Part shown: piece by piece, positions 44,954 to 53,121 of the stretch
Layout of the letters: each line of letters opens with the position of its first letter
Position numbering within the stretch: position 1 is the stretch's first letter
DNA from: Haloferax sp. Q22
Lineage (GTDB): Archaea; Halobacteriota; Halobacteria; Halobacteriales; Haloferacaceae
Reading direction: 5' to 3'
Assembly (NCBI RefSeq): GCF_001482285.1
Contig: NZ_LOEP01000037.1
Span: 124,001 to 188,000 of the forward strand
DNA length: 64,000 nucleotides
Translations under genes and position numbers: made by a program
The notes under the pieces: model-generated
What the model saw: the letters and a program-made list of their open reading frames with translations, nothing else
The model's database searches: none
Told to the model about the DNA's origin: nothing

Positions 44954-45027
44954 TTACAAACGCGAGGGGGGTGTGTCGAATCCGCCTAGGGTCTGGCGTA
45001 GCCGTTACAAACGCGAGGGGGGTGTGT
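44954..45027 (-). repeat. Two ORB-type origin repeats, right group in inverse orientation
   Basis: TTACAAACGCGAGGGGGGTG occurs at 44954 and again at 45006, each followed by more TG bases. The orientation opposes the left group, so the two groups face each other across about 60 bp. The G-run is longer (six G) than in the left group. Confidence 0.9.
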
Positions 45028-45181
45028 GTGTGCTCCCGAACGCAGACGGGCGAATCATGAACAACACCTATTTCGAAGAACAGCCACGACACCTCGACAC
45101 GCATCCAACGACGCGATGGCGTTTTCTTCACTGACGTATCGAACTGACACTAGTAGCTAGACTACTAGTTCTACTACTCAA

Positions 45182-45217
45182 CACAACAACACAACAACAC
45201 AACAACACAACAACAAG
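45182..45217. repeat. (CACAACAA)n simple-sequence tract
   Basis: About four uninterrupted copies of CACAACAA, followed by CAAG, between the origin repeats and tbp. It gives a purine/pyrimidine strand-asymmetric, low-melting stretch. It may be part of the unwinding region or a slippage product. Confidence 0.8.
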
Positions 45218-45413
45218 CAACGAATCAGACACTAAAGGAGACGGGACAGACGAGAAGCGGGAGCCGACAGACAACAACCCGAAAACAATCACTGTCAGCA
45301 CCGGTACCGTCGACCGACCTCCAGTTCACCGCCTTCCCAGCTTTGCCAACACGTCAGTACGCCACCCGGTGTCTCAACGGCCACCGAGTACCCGTCGAAT
45401 ACCCACCGAGTGC

Positions 45414-45980
45414 TCACCCGAGCAGTCCGAGCTCGCGAACGTCCTCGTCGACCGTCTCAAGCGCCGCTTCGGCGTCGGTAGTCCGCTTCGCCCCCGTAAT
45501 CACGATTTTCCCGCTTCCGAACATGAGGACGACGACGCTCGGTTCGTCGAGGCGGTAGACGAGTCCGGGGAACTGCTCGGGTTCGTACTCGACGGCTTCG
45601 AGACCGAGCCCGATGGCCAGCGCGTTCAGGTTGAGCGCCCCGCCGAGGTCGGCGCTCGAAACGATGTTCTGCACGGTGATATCCGCGTCCTCGGGAACGG
45701 GTACGCCGAGGTCGGTGAACTCGTCGAACAGTGTTTCGATGGCCGTGCTCACGTCGTCGACGCTGTCCGCGCCGGTACAGACGATTTTTCCAGACCGGAA
45801 GACGAGACACGCCGACTTCGGGTCTCGGGTTCGATAGACGAGTCCGGGGAAGTTCTCGGGGTCGTAGTCCGTCCCGTCCATATCGAGCGAGAGTCGTTCG
45901 AGGTCGAGTTCGACCGGAACCTCCGTCGAAGCGACGACGTTCTGAATCTCGATGGACCCGATGGCGTTCACGTGCGACAT
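45414..45980 (-). CDS. tbp: TATA-box-binding protein
   Basis: A 188-residue TBP made of two direct structural repeats. The first is IEIQNVVAST...FPGLVYRTRDPKSACLVFRSGKIVCTGA, the second ITVQNIVSSADLGG...FPGLVYRLDEPSVVVLMFGSGKIVITGA. This is full length for an archaeal TBP, with intact repeat motifs. It recognises TATA elements and recruits TFB and RNA polymerase. Haloarchaea often carry several TBP genes, and copies on secondary replicons can direct subsets of promoters. Located next to the origin, pointing towards it. Confidence 0.95.
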   Translation of the reverse strand: MSHVNAIGSIEIQNVVASTEVPVELDLERLSLDMDGTDYDPENFPGLVYRTRDPKSACLVFRSGKIVCTGADSVDDVSTAIETLFDEFTDLGVPVPEDADITVQNIVSSADLGGALNLNALAIGLGLEAVEYEPEQFPGLVYRLDEPSVVVLMFGSGKIVITGAKRTTDAEAALETVDEDVRELGLLG

Positions 45981-46146
45981 CTTGTGGATTCGTTGACACT
46001 CGCTCGACTTAAACTACCGGGGTCGTTCACACGCGTTAATCACCGGACAACTGGACAACTGGACGGCTAACCCACCACTGATCGGGCGGCCGGCTTACTG
46101 GACAACTTGAGACCGGCGGTCGGACAACAGTCGGGACGTGCTCCAC

Positions 46147-46174
46147 ATGAGATAACCAATGAATATTACCTCAT
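46147..46174. promoter_or_regulatory. Inverted repeat upstream of the TenA operon (candidate operator)
   Basis: ATGAGATAA at 46147-46155 and TTACCTCAT at 46166-46174 form 9-bp arms (one mismatch) with a 10-bp spacer. They end 37 bp before the ATG at 46211, just upstream of the AT-rich promoter (ATAATTCTTTT). The position suits a thiamine-responsive regulator. It is too short for a TPP riboswitch. Confidence 0.5.
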
Positions 46175-46210
46175 CATAATTCTTTTCAGCGTCTTCTTCA
46201 ATTACTCTCC

Positions 46211-46876
46211 ATGGCGTTCACAGACACGATTCACGACGAGGCCGACGAGTTCTGGTCGGCCATCCTCGACCATCCGATGGTCGTCCGACTCGGGGAGGGG
46301 AGCCTCGACGAGGAGCCGTTCCGCTACTGGGTACGGCAGGACTACGTCTACCTCGTCGAGTACAGTCGCCTCTTCGCGCTCGGTGCCGCGAAGGCCCCGA
46401 CGCTCGATTCCATGGGGACGTTCGCGAGCCTCCTCGAATCGACCGTCAACGAGGAGATGGATCTCCACCGGAGCTACGCCGCCGAGTTCGGCATCGACCC
46501 CGACGAACTCGAAGCCACGACGCCGTCGCCGACGACCCGCGCCTATACTGATTTCCTCGTTCGCACCGCGACGCTCGGCTCGTTCGGCGACATCGTCGCC
46601 GCCCTGCTTCCCTGTATGTGGGGGTTCAACGAGACGGGACGCCGACTCGCCGACGCGGGGACTCCGGACCACGAACAGTACGCCGCGTGGGTCGAGATGT
46701 ACGCCGGCGACGAGTTCACCGAACTCACCGACTGGTGTAAGGCGCTCATGGACGACGTGGCCGCGAGCGCGACCGAGTCGGACCGCGAACGCTACCGCGA
46801 CCTGTTCCGCACGTCGGCGCAGTACGAGTACCTGTTTTGGGACGCCGCCTGGCGGCGAGAGGAGTGGCCCCTATGA
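46211..46876 (+). CDS. tenA: TenA-family thiamine-salvage hydrolase, catalytic-Cys type
   Basis: A 221-residue all-helical TenA/thiaminase II protein. Conserved features are Asp44 in YWVRQDYVYL, the cysteine Cys135 in ALLPCMWGF (the same position as the catalytic Cys of Bacillus TenA), Tyr and Trp residues in the pocket and the late QYEYLFWD with its Glu. It hydrolyses aminopyrimidine breakdown products of thiamine to hydroxymethylpyrimidine. It overlaps the second TenA gene by four bases, and a transporter follows, forming a three-gene salvage operon behind an inverted repeat. Confidence 0.87.
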   Translation: MAFTDTIHDEADEFWSAILDHPMVVRLGEGSLDEEPFRYWVRQDYVYLVEYSRLFALGAAKAPTLDSMGTFASLLESTVNEEMDLHRSYAAEFGIDPDELEATTPSPTTRAYTDFLVRTATLGSFGDIVAALLPCMWGFNETGRRLADAGTPDHEQYAAWVEMYAGDEFTELTDWCKALMDDVAASATESDRERYRDLFRTSAQYEYLFWDAAWRREEWPL

Positions 46877-47763
46877 CCGACGCCGACTCATCCAACTCGA
46901 CTGGTTCGCCCGGTTCGTCAGACTCATCCGGTTCGTTAGACTCGCCCGACACGGGCCCATCGACCTCCGAGACGTACGACGAGTTCGCCGCGTCGCGGTC
47001 TGACCCGCGATTCACCGACTGGCTCCGTGAGCGCGCGGGCGATTCGTGGGACGACGCGACCGCTCATCGACTGACGCGAGAACTCGCCGCAGACGAACTC
47101 GCAGACGACGTGTTCAGGCAGTACCTCGTACAGGATTACGCCTTCGTGGAGACGCTCGTCGGCGTCTTCGGCCACGCTGTCGGCACCGCGCCGACCATGG
47201 AGTCGAAGTCGGAACTCGTCTCGTTCCTCGGCGTTCTCACCGACGACGAGGACGACTACTTCCTGCGGGCGTTCGACGCGCTCGACGTGCCCGAGTCGGT
47301 CTACTCGGAGCCGAAGACCACGCCAGCGACGCGCGCCTTTATCGACCTCCTCGAACGCGCCGCGGGGCAGGGCGGGTACGCCGAGACGCTGGCGGTCCTC
47401 GTTCCCGCCGAGTGGGTCTACCTGTCGTGGGCGACCGATGCGGCCGACGGCCATACCAACCCCGACGAATCGCCTTCGCGGTTCTACCTCTCTGAGTGGG
47501 TTGACCTCCACGCAGTCGACGACTTCGAGGCGTTCGTCGAGTGGCTGCGGGCCGAACTCGACCGCGAGGGCGCGGCCGCTTCGCCGCGCCGACAACGGCG
47601 GCTCGAACAGCTGTTCCGCCGCACGGTCGAACTGGAGGTTGCGTTCTTCGACGAGGCGTACGAACTGGCTCCGTCCGGCGATTCGACCGCGACTGCGACC
47701 TCGCCCGCGTCCTCACAGTCGGGCGACGGCGGCGCTTCCCAACCAGGTGACGGCCGATGGTGA
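46873..47763 (+). CDS. TenA-family protein lacking the catalytic Cys (TenA_E type)
   Basis: A 296-residue TenA homologue with a Ser-rich N-terminal extension of about 35 residues and a Ser/Ala/Gly-rich C-terminal tail of about 35. The core retains FRQYLVQDYAFVETLV (with the pocket Asp) and LEVAFFDEAYE. The position equivalent to the catalytic Cys reads VLVPAEWVYLSW, so the Cys is missing, as in the TenA_E subgroup that uses a glutamate. It overlaps both neighbours (ATGA upstream, seven bases downstream). Its partner role beside a Cys-type TenA suggests sequential hydrolysis steps. Confidence 0.8.
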   Translation: MTDADSSNSTGSPGSSDSSGSLDSPDTGPSTSETYDEFAASRSDPRFTDWLRERAGDSWDDATAHRLTRELAADELADDVFRQYLVQDYAFVETLVGVFGHAVGTAPTMESKSELVSFLGVLTDDEDDYFLRAFDALDVPESVYSEPKTTPATRAFIDLLERAAGQGGYAETLAVLVPAEWVYLSWATDAADGHTNPDESPSRFYLSEWVDLHAVDDFEAFVEWLRAELDREGAAASPRRQRRLEQLFRRTVELEVAFFDEAYELAPSGDSTATATSPASSQSGDGGASQPGDGRW

Positions 47764-49286
47764 GTTCGACCGTCGCGCTCGGGCTGACCGTCGCGACGCT
47801 CGTCGCGTTTACCGGCGTCGGCGTGTGGTTCTCCCGCGGTCGCGTCGGCTCCGTCGAGGACCTCATCAGCGCCCGCGGCTCCGCAGGGAGCCGGCGAACG
47901 ACCGCGACGCTCGTCGCGTCCGTCATGGGCGTTTGGGTGCTCTTTTCGGCCCCCGAAGCGGGCGCGAGCTTCGGTATCGCGGCCGTCGTCGGCTACGCGG
48001 TCGGCGAGGCAGTCCCGATGCTCGTCTACGCCCGCCTCGGCCCGCGAATTCGGGAACTCATCCCCGAAGGCCACTCCCTGACCGAGTACGCTCACGCCCG
48101 CTACGGGACCGCGATGTACGCCTTCGTCCTCCTCGTGAGCGCACTCTACATGTTCATCTTCCTCGCCGCCGAACTGACCGGCATTGCCGGCGCGCTCGCG
48201 CTCGTCGCCGGCGTCCCGCAGTGGCAGACCGCGCTCCTCGTCGGTGGCTTCGTCCTCCTCTACACGAGCTACGGCGGCCTCCGTGCTAGCATCGCAACCG
48301 ACGCGGTCCAAGCAGTCATCGTCATCCCGCTCTTGCTGCTCGCGTTCGTCGGCGCGCTCGTCGCGCTCGGTGGTCCCACCGCCGCCATCGACGGTATCAC
48401 GGCGACGAACCCCGCGCTCCTCGATCTCGGCGCGGTCGCCGGCCTGCAGTTCGGTCTCGCGCTCGCGTTCGCCATCCTCGGCGCGGAACTCATCAACCAG
48501 ACGTGGTGGCAACGTATCTACGCGGCCGACTCGTCGGAGACGGTCGGGCGGAGCTTCCGGACCGCGGCGCTCGCCAACGGTGCCATCGTGTTCGTCACCG
48601 CTTTCTTCGGCGTCGTCGCGGTCGGCAACGCCGCCGTCGTCACCGATCCCGCGAGCGCGGGTTACAACGCCGACGCCGCCTTCTTCGTCCTCCTCGGCGA
48701 GGCGTTCCCCGAGTGGCTCGTCCTCGCGGCGGTTCTCCTCGCGCTCCTGCTCGTGATGAGTTCCATCGACACGTTGTTCAACGCGCTTTCGAGCCTCGTG
48801 ACTGCGGACCTCGCCCGCCTGCTCGCGGAGCCGAGCGACCGCCGCCTCGCGCTCGGGTCGCGGGCGCTCACAATTGCCGTCGCGGTCGCCGCGATTTACG
48901 TCAGTCTCCGTGCCCAGAGCGTCCTCCGGCTGTTCTTCTTCGCCGACCTGCTCGGCGCGGCGGTCGCCTTCCCCCTCGTCTACGGGCTGTACTCGACTCG
49001 AATCACCGGTCTCGGTGCGCTCGCGAGCAGTCTCACCGGGCTCGCCGTTGGCCTCGCGTTCTTCCCCGACCTCCGCGGCATCATCACGTCGATTCCGGTC
49101 GTCGGCGGCCTGCTTCCCGCCGCCGACCCGCTGTATCTCACCTCCTTCGGCGGGGCGTTCGTGGTGTCGACGGCGGCGGCGCTCGTCACCGCCCGGCTCA
49201 CGGATGCCGGGTTCGACCTCGGTCGGCTCTCGCGGGAGATTCGGCGGTTCGACGACGGCCGAACCGACGCGCCGTCGTCCGACTGA
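47757..49286 (+). CDS. Sodium:solute symporter (SSS family), probable thiamine-precursor transporter
   Basis: A 509-residue polytopic protein with about thirteen hydrophobic segments. The SSS signatures include SARGSAGSRRTTATLVASVMGVWVLFSAPEAGASFGIAAVVGYAVGEAVPM and the GGLRASIATDAVQAVIVIP block that lines the sodium-coupled core. The start overlaps the second TenA gene by seven bases. Family members move sugars, amino acids, vitamins or nucleobases; the tight operon with two TenA genes makes a pyrimidine or thiamine breakdown product the likely cargo. Substrate is inferred from context only. Confidence 0.85.
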   Translation: MVSSTVALGLTVATLVAFTGVGVWFSRGRVGSVEDLISARGSAGSRRTTATLVASVMGVWVLFSAPEAGASFGIAAVVGYAVGEAVPMLVYARLGPRIRELIPEGHSLTEYAHARYGTAMYAFVLLVSALYMFIFLAAELTGIAGALALVAGVPQWQTALLVGGFVLLYTSYGGLRASIATDAVQAVIVIPLLLLAFVGALVALGGPTAAIDGITATNPALLDLGAVAGLQFGLALAFAILGAELINQTWWQRIYAADSSETVGRSFRTAALANGAIVFVTAFFGVVAVGNAAVVTDPASAGYNADAAFFVLLGEAFPEWLVLAAVLLALLLVMSSIDTLFNALSSLVTADLARLLAEPSDRRLALGSRALTIAVAVAAIYVSLRAQSVLRLFFFADLLGAAVAFPLVYGLYSTRITGLGALASSLTGLAVGLAFFPDLRGIITSIPVVGGLLPAADPLYLTSFGGAFVVSTAAALVTARLTDAGFDLGRLSREIRRFDDGRTDAPSSD

Positions 49287-49311
49287 CGCGCCGTCGGCCG
49301 ACTGGACGACT

Positions 49312-49707
49312 TCAGTACTCGCTGACCGTCGCGGTCCCCACCGAGATTCGGACGAGTTCGTTTTCAGGCCACGCGGATTCTTCGGCCCCGTACTTCCGGT
49401 TGATTCGCCGCGTGGCATCTCGAACGGCCTCATCGTCGTCGGTGACGACGGTTGCCGTCCCGAGAATCGTCACCTTCCATTGCGCCTGTCCCTTCTCGTC
49501 CTTCTGGACGGAGAGCGCGACGCGCGGATTCTCGCGAATGTTGGCGAGTTTCCGGCCCGTGGTGAGCACCTCGATTACCCCGCGGTCGTCCGCGTAATCG
49601 AACCAGACGGGAGCGACGTGAGGGCGGTCGTCGACGCTGGTCGCGAGGTGCGCCATGAGCGGTTCGCTCGTCACGAGCAACGCGGCGCGTTCGGAGAGGC
49701 CAGTCAT
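49312..49707 (-). CDS. Pyridoxamine 5'-phosphate oxidase-like flavin-binding protein
   Basis: A 131-residue split-barrel protein. The core LMAHLATSVDDRPHVAPVWFDYADDRGVIEVLTTGRKLANIRENPRVALSVQK is the PPOX-class flavin- or F420-binding fold, and WKVTILGTATVV forms the next strands. The start MTGLSERAALLVTSEPLMAHLAT at 49707 was preferred because the frame upstream of it runs through a promoter-like region and the stray origin repeat. Likely an FMN- or F420-dependent reductase of unknown substrate. It is convergent with the thiamine transporter. Confidence 0.8.
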   Translation of the reverse strand: MTGLSERAALLVTSEPLMAHLATSVDDRPHVAPVWFDYADDRGVIEVLTTGRKLANIRENPRVALSVQKDEKGQAQWKVTILGTATVVTDDDEAVRDATRRINRKYGAEESAWPENELVRISVGTATVSEY

Positions 49708-49754
49708 AGTCGGATATCGGTCTCTCGGCGTAAAACGATGGCTTCGACCGGGTC

Positions 49755-49773
49755 TTACAAACGCGAGGGTAGT
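49755..49773 (-). repeat. Isolated ORB-type origin repeat
   Basis: TTACAAACGCGAGGGTAGT matches the reverse complement of the left-group origin repeats (for example 44703-44722) at 18 of 19 positions. It is about 4.7 kb from the array, between two divergent promoters. The 316-bp gap 49708-50023 otherwise holds only AT-rich promoter-like sequence (49845-49890). Confidence 0.75.
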
Positions 49774-50023
49774 CCCCGCGACGGCGGGTACTGTCGGTTC
49801 TGATGACTCTCGTCTCACCTCCCCCGCTCCGTGAACACCCGAACTCTCTATTTTCATGTCATCTAAATGTTCTGTTTAGTTATTCCTAACGCCAGCCGGA
49901 ACGCAGTTGTCATCCGTTCGAATCGGCCGGAATAACCCTCCTAACGGGTGCATAACAAAGGGGTCGGACGCGACAGTTCAGGCACCTTACTCATGAGTAT
50001 CGAGGTTCGGCGGGCGACTGGAG

Positions 50024-51016
50024 ATGACGTCCACAGTTGGGACGCGTGCGTTCGTCGAACAGTCACCGCACGGCAACGCGTTCCATCAGTACGACGCGCT
50101 GGAGATTCAGGCGGCACACGCCGGCGCGGAGTTGGTTCCGCTCGTCGGACGAAAAGGCGAGGAAGTCGTCGGCTTGTTTCCGCTGTTCCGCATCGACAAG
50201 GGGCCGATAGCGACGGTGTTCTCGCCGCCGCCGGAGCTTCGCGTCGCGTACCTCGGTCCGGTCCTCTTGAACATGGACCACATGAAACAGCGAAAGCGCG
50301 AGGGCCGACACCACGAGTTCATCGACGCCTGCCTCGAATGGGTCCGCGACGAGATTCGACCGCGCTACACCCACATCCGCCTCGACGGTCGGTACGACGA
50401 CCTCAGAGCTTTCTCGTGGAACGACTACGCGATAACGCCGCAGTACACCTATCACGTCGACCTCTCGCCCGGCGTCGACGACGTGCTCATGAGCTTCAGT
50501 AGCGACGCCCGGTCGAACATCCGGAACGCGCCCGACGACGCGTACTCCATCGAGGAGGGCGGTCCCGAAGCAATCGAGCAAATCGTCGAACAGGTCGCCT
50601 CGCGCTACGAATCACAGGGTATCTCGTACCGGTCGACCCCGGCGTTCGTCACGGACCTCTACACCACCCTCCCCGAGGGGCAGATACGACCCTACGTCCT
50701 CCGAACCGACGGCGAGTTCGTCGGAGGCATCCTCGTCATCGACTACAAGGAGACGGTGTCGCGGTGGCAGGGTGGCGTGCGGACCGACGTGGAGACGGAC
50801 CTCGCCGTCAACGACCTGCTCGACTGGCGCATCATGCGCGACGCGATTGACCGCGGGCGGACGACCTACGACCTCGTCGGCGCGAACAACCGCCGCATCA
50901 ACCGGTACAAGGCGAAGTTCAATCCCGAACTCCACCCCTTCTACAGTCTCGAACGGAACGCGGCGGGGATGAAGACGCTCGCGCACCTCTACAAGACGAT
51001 TCGCGAGGGCGTGTGA
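50024..51016 (+). CDS. FemAB/GNAT-like acyltransferase, frameshifted near the start
   Basis: A 330-residue protein with the fold of FemAB/BioF2-like acetyltransferases seen near sugar and cell-surface genes (VVGLFPLF, FSSDARSNIRNA, GGILVIDYKETVSRWQGG, LVGANNRRINRYKAKFNPEL). The family's natural start appears to be an ATG at 49993 (MSIEVRRATGDDVHSWDA). That frame is broken by a tandem duplication GCGTGCGT at 50044-50051; with one GCGT the two parts join as SWDAFVEQSPHGNAFHQYD. The annotated start at 50024 uses nine out-of-frame residues before the conserved core. The gene may be a pseudogene, phase-variable, or restarted at 50024. Confidence 0.75.
   Translation: MTSTVGTRAFVEQSPHGNAFHQYDALEIQAAHAGAELVPLVGRKGEEVVGLFPLFRIDKGPIATVFSPPPELRVAYLGPVLLNMDHMKQRKREGRHHEFIDACLEWVRDEIRPRYTHIRLDGRYDDLRAFSWNDYAITPQYTYHVDLSPGVDDVLMSFSSDARSNIRNAPDDAYSIEEGGPEAIEQIVEQVASRYESQGISYRSTPAFVTDLYTTLPEGQIRPYVLRTDGEFVGGILVIDYKETVSRWQGGVRTDVETDLAVNDLLDWRIMRDAIDRGRTTYDLVGANNRRINRYKAKFNPELHPFYSLERNAAGMKTLAHLYKTIREGV
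50044..50051 (+). repeat. GCGT tandem duplication causing a frameshift
   Basis: GCGTGCGT separates the upstream coding frame (from 49993) from the downstream frame. Removing one GCGT restores a continuous reading SWDAFVEQSPHG. This is direct sequence evidence of a 4-bp insertion or slippage event; a sequencing error is possible. Confidence 0.75.
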
Positions 51017-51035
51017 CTACCCAGCCAGCCCCGAG

Positions 51036-52046
51036 TTAGAGCCCCGCGTAGGGGTCGGGCTTCGCTTCGGTCAGGCGGTCGACCTGCTCGTCCGTGAGGT
51101 CGATAGCGGCGGCTTCGAGGTTTTCGGTCAGTTGTTCCACCGTGCGCGCGCCGACGATGGGGGCCGTGACGCCATCGCGGTGCATGAGCCACGCGAGCGC
51201 CGTCTGAGCGGGCGTCGCGTCGACTTCCTCGGCGACCGCGTCGAGTTCGTCGTGCACGTCGAAGTTCTCCGCCGTCAGATACGACTCCTCGAACCGGCTG
51301 GACTCCGCGGCGCGGGACTCGCCGGTGAGGCCGTCCTCGCGGGTGTACTTCCCGGTGAGGAAGCCCTGCCCGAGCGGGCTCCACGGGCAGACCGCGATGC
51401 CGTACGAGCGGGTCATTTCGAGGTAGTCTCCCTCGATTTCGCGGTCGACGAGGTTGTACCGCGGCTGGGCGACGGTGAACGGCTCCCAGCCCTCGGCGCG
51501 GGCGATTTCGTTCGCCTTCGCCACCTTCCACGCGTTCGGCCGGAGGGTCGATGCACCGAGGTAGTGGACCTTCCCGTCTTCGACGAGGCCGTTGAGCGTC
51601 TTCATCATCTCGCGCGTGGGCGTCTCGTCGTCCCAGCGGTGGATGTAGAGCACGTCCACGTAGTCGGTGTCGAGGCGGTCGAGCAGGGCGTCGATGCGGT
51701 GCCGGATGTTCTTCCGGTTCGTCCCGCGGCTGTTCGGGTCGCCGTCGCGAATCTGCCAGTATATCTTGGACGCGATGGTGAACCGCTCTCGGTCTCGGTC
51801 TTCGAGCCAGTCGCCGATCCAGCGCTCGCTCGCGCCGCCGCCGTAGATGTCTGCGGTGTCGATGAAGCGCCCGCCGGCCGCCTCGTAGGCGTCGAGCAGT
51901 TCGTGCGCGCGCTCCTCGTCGATTTCGACGTTGCCCTGTTCGGTCTCCTTGCCGAACCGCCACGTTCCGAACTGGAGTTCGCTCGTCTGGAGGCCCGTCT
52001 CGCCGAACGGCACGAAGCCCAGGTCGATGTCGTCGGGTGTCGTCAT
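51036..52046 (-). CDS. Aldo/keto reductase
   Basis: A 336-residue AKR-superfamily TIM-barrel oxidoreductase. The catalytic tetrad is present: Asp and Tyr in FIDTADIYGGGASE (near residues 57-65), Lys in TIASKIYWQ (near 94) and His in LYIHRWDD (near 140). The NADP-binding end is IVGARTVEQLTENLEA. Size and pattern match the potassium-channel-beta/YhdN group acting on aldehydes, sugars or dicarbonyls. It is convergent with the acetyltransferase-like gene; a specific substrate cannot be named. Confidence 0.87.
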   Translation of the reverse strand: MTTPDDIDLGFVPFGETGLQTSELQFGTWRFGKETEQGNVEIDEERAHELLDAYEAAGGRFIDTADIYGGGASERWIGDWLEDRDRERFTIASKIYWQIRDGDPNSRGTNRKNIRHRIDALLDRLDTDYVDVLYIHRWDDETPTREMMKTLNGLVEDGKVHYLGASTLRPNAWKVAKANEIARAEGWEPFTVAQPRYNLVDREIEGDYLEMTRSYGIAVCPWSPLGQGFLTGKYTREDGLTGESRAAESSRFEESYLTAENFDVHDELDAVAEEVDATPAQTALAWLMHRDGVTAPIVGARTVEQLTENLEAAAIDLTDEQVDRLTEAKPDPYAGL

Positions 52047-52127
52047 GCCCGCGGGGATACGCCGAATCGACGCAAAAGCGTTGGGTAGCCGGAAGGCGAT
52101 TGGGGTGAGTCACCCCGCGTTCCGTCG

Positions 52128-52865
52128 TCAGGCGTTCGCGCGAATCAGCGATTTCAGTTCGTCGCGCACCTCGCTCGCGTCGGTGGTCCGAACCGTCGTC
52201 TGGACCGTTCGCTCGTCCAAGTCGCTAAGCTCGCTCAGTACGCCGCCGCGACGGTCGACTTCGATGTGCAGTTCGAGCGCGTCTTCACCCGGCCGGGGCA
52301 CGACTTCGAGTTCGTCCAACTCGCCGGCGAACGGCCCCGACGTGGGTCGGAACTCGAACTCCTGTACGAAGCGCCGAGTCGAGGTGAAAACGCCGTGGGG
52401 GTCGGCCTCGCACTCGGCGCTGTGCAGCGAGAAACCGAGATCGTCGAGCGCGTCAAAGACGGCTTGCAGCCGCGGCGTCGGCCGGACGTTCAGGTAGTCT
52501 TTGTCTTCGGGGTCGACAGCCAACTCGATGTCGAGTTCGGTTTCGACCCACACGTCGACGTTGCCGAGCGTGACGGGCGTTCCGTGAGGGATGTCGAGCG
52601 AGACCTCTCGCGTCTCCCGTTCGTCCGGTTGGATAGTGAGGCTCTCCGCGAGAGTGTACTGTGCGATGTCGACCTCTCGGTAGCCCTCTTCGGTCCGGTA
52701 GCGGGTCTCCAGTTCGAACCGAATTTTCCCGATTTCCTGCTCCGTCGAACCGCCTTCGATGCGCACTTCTGCGACGACCGTCTCGCCGGGACGGACGGTG
52801 TCGGAGGGGAGGACGGTATCGACGGTTGCGTTGCCGATTCCGATTCGTGCGAGGACCTTCTTCAT
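52128..52865 (-). CDS. Spo0M-family (sporulation-control/arrestin-like) protein
   Basis: A 245-residue protein of the SpoOM family, widespread in haloarchaea although they do not sporulate. The N-terminal arrestin-like beta-sandwich is seen in KKVLARIGIGNATVDTVLPSDTVRPGETVVAEVRIEGGSTEQEIGKIRFELETRYRT, and VDVWVETELDIELAVDPEDKDYLNVRPTPRLQAVFDALDDLGF joins the two domains. No signal peptide or membrane span. Probably a cytoplasmic scaffold or stress-linked adaptor; role in archaea unknown. Confidence 0.85.
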   Translation of the reverse strand: MKKVLARIGIGNATVDTVLPSDTVRPGETVVAEVRIEGGSTEQEIGKIRFELETRYRTEEGYREVDIAQYTLAESLTIQPDERETREVSLDIPHGTPVTLGNVDVWVETELDIELAVDPEDKDYLNVRPTPRLQAVFDALDDLGFSLHSAECEADPHGVFTSTRRFVQEFEFRPTSGPFAGELDELEVVPRPGEDALELHIEVDRRGGVLSELSDLDERTVQTTVRTTDASEVRDELKSLIRANA

Positions 52866-53004
52866 GATGCACGCCGCACGTCTCGCCCGCGGTGTAAGTG
52901 TCTCGTGGCTCGCTCACCCTCGAGCGACAGTCGGTTTTCAGAGCGACCGAATCGCTGCCACACGCGCCGACCCTCCAGATAGCGACTTGTCGGTCCGGTT
53001 AGAA

Positions 53005-53120
53005 ATGACAAACAAATGAATATTGGGCTGGGATTGAAATTCAAAATCACATAATTACCTTTGAAACGGGGCTCTCAGCAGGTTCTGATAGTGTTTAGAT
53101 ATGACAGACAAATATCTATT
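53005..53120. repeat. Direct repeat in the promoter region of the Tat-exported protein gene
   Basis: ATGACAAACAAATGAATATT at 53005-53024 and ATGACAGACAAATATCTATT at 53101-53120 are similar 20-bp sequences 96 bp apart. The second overlaps the likely TATA region (AATATCTATTTA). The 293-bp gap 52866-53158 is otherwise AT-rich and non-coding. Confidence 0.5.
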
Positions 53121-53121
53121 T

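Larger units (their letters stand above)
44560..45240. other. Replication origin region
   Basis: An 863-bp gene-free interval between orc1 and tbp. It holds six repeats in one orientation (44598-44892), two in the opposite orientation (44954-45027), a near-palindrome ACTAGTAGCTAG...CTAGT at 45149-45169, and a (CACAACAA)n tract at 45182-45217. Facing repeat groups beside an orc1 gene are the hallmark of haloarchaeal origins. The unwinding element is not obvious: the 60 bp between the facing groups are not AT-rich, and the best low-GC stretch is 45140-45240. Confidence 0.85.

Noticed and set aside
45182..45217. Repeat tract considered as a CRISPR array
   Set aside because: The unit is eight bases with no spacers; it is a simple-sequence tract.
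46147..46180. Possible TPP riboswitch upstream of the TenA operon
   Set aside because: Some short pieces resemble the TPP element (TGAGA, ACCTCATC), but the required conserved core and helices are absent and the leader is too short. An inverted-repeat operator explains the symmetry better.
47484..49433. Minus-strand open frame of about 650 codons opposite the thiamine operon
   Set aside because: The product is Glu/Arg/Gly-rich low-complexity sequence, and it lies opposite the TenA and transporter genes with clear family motifs.
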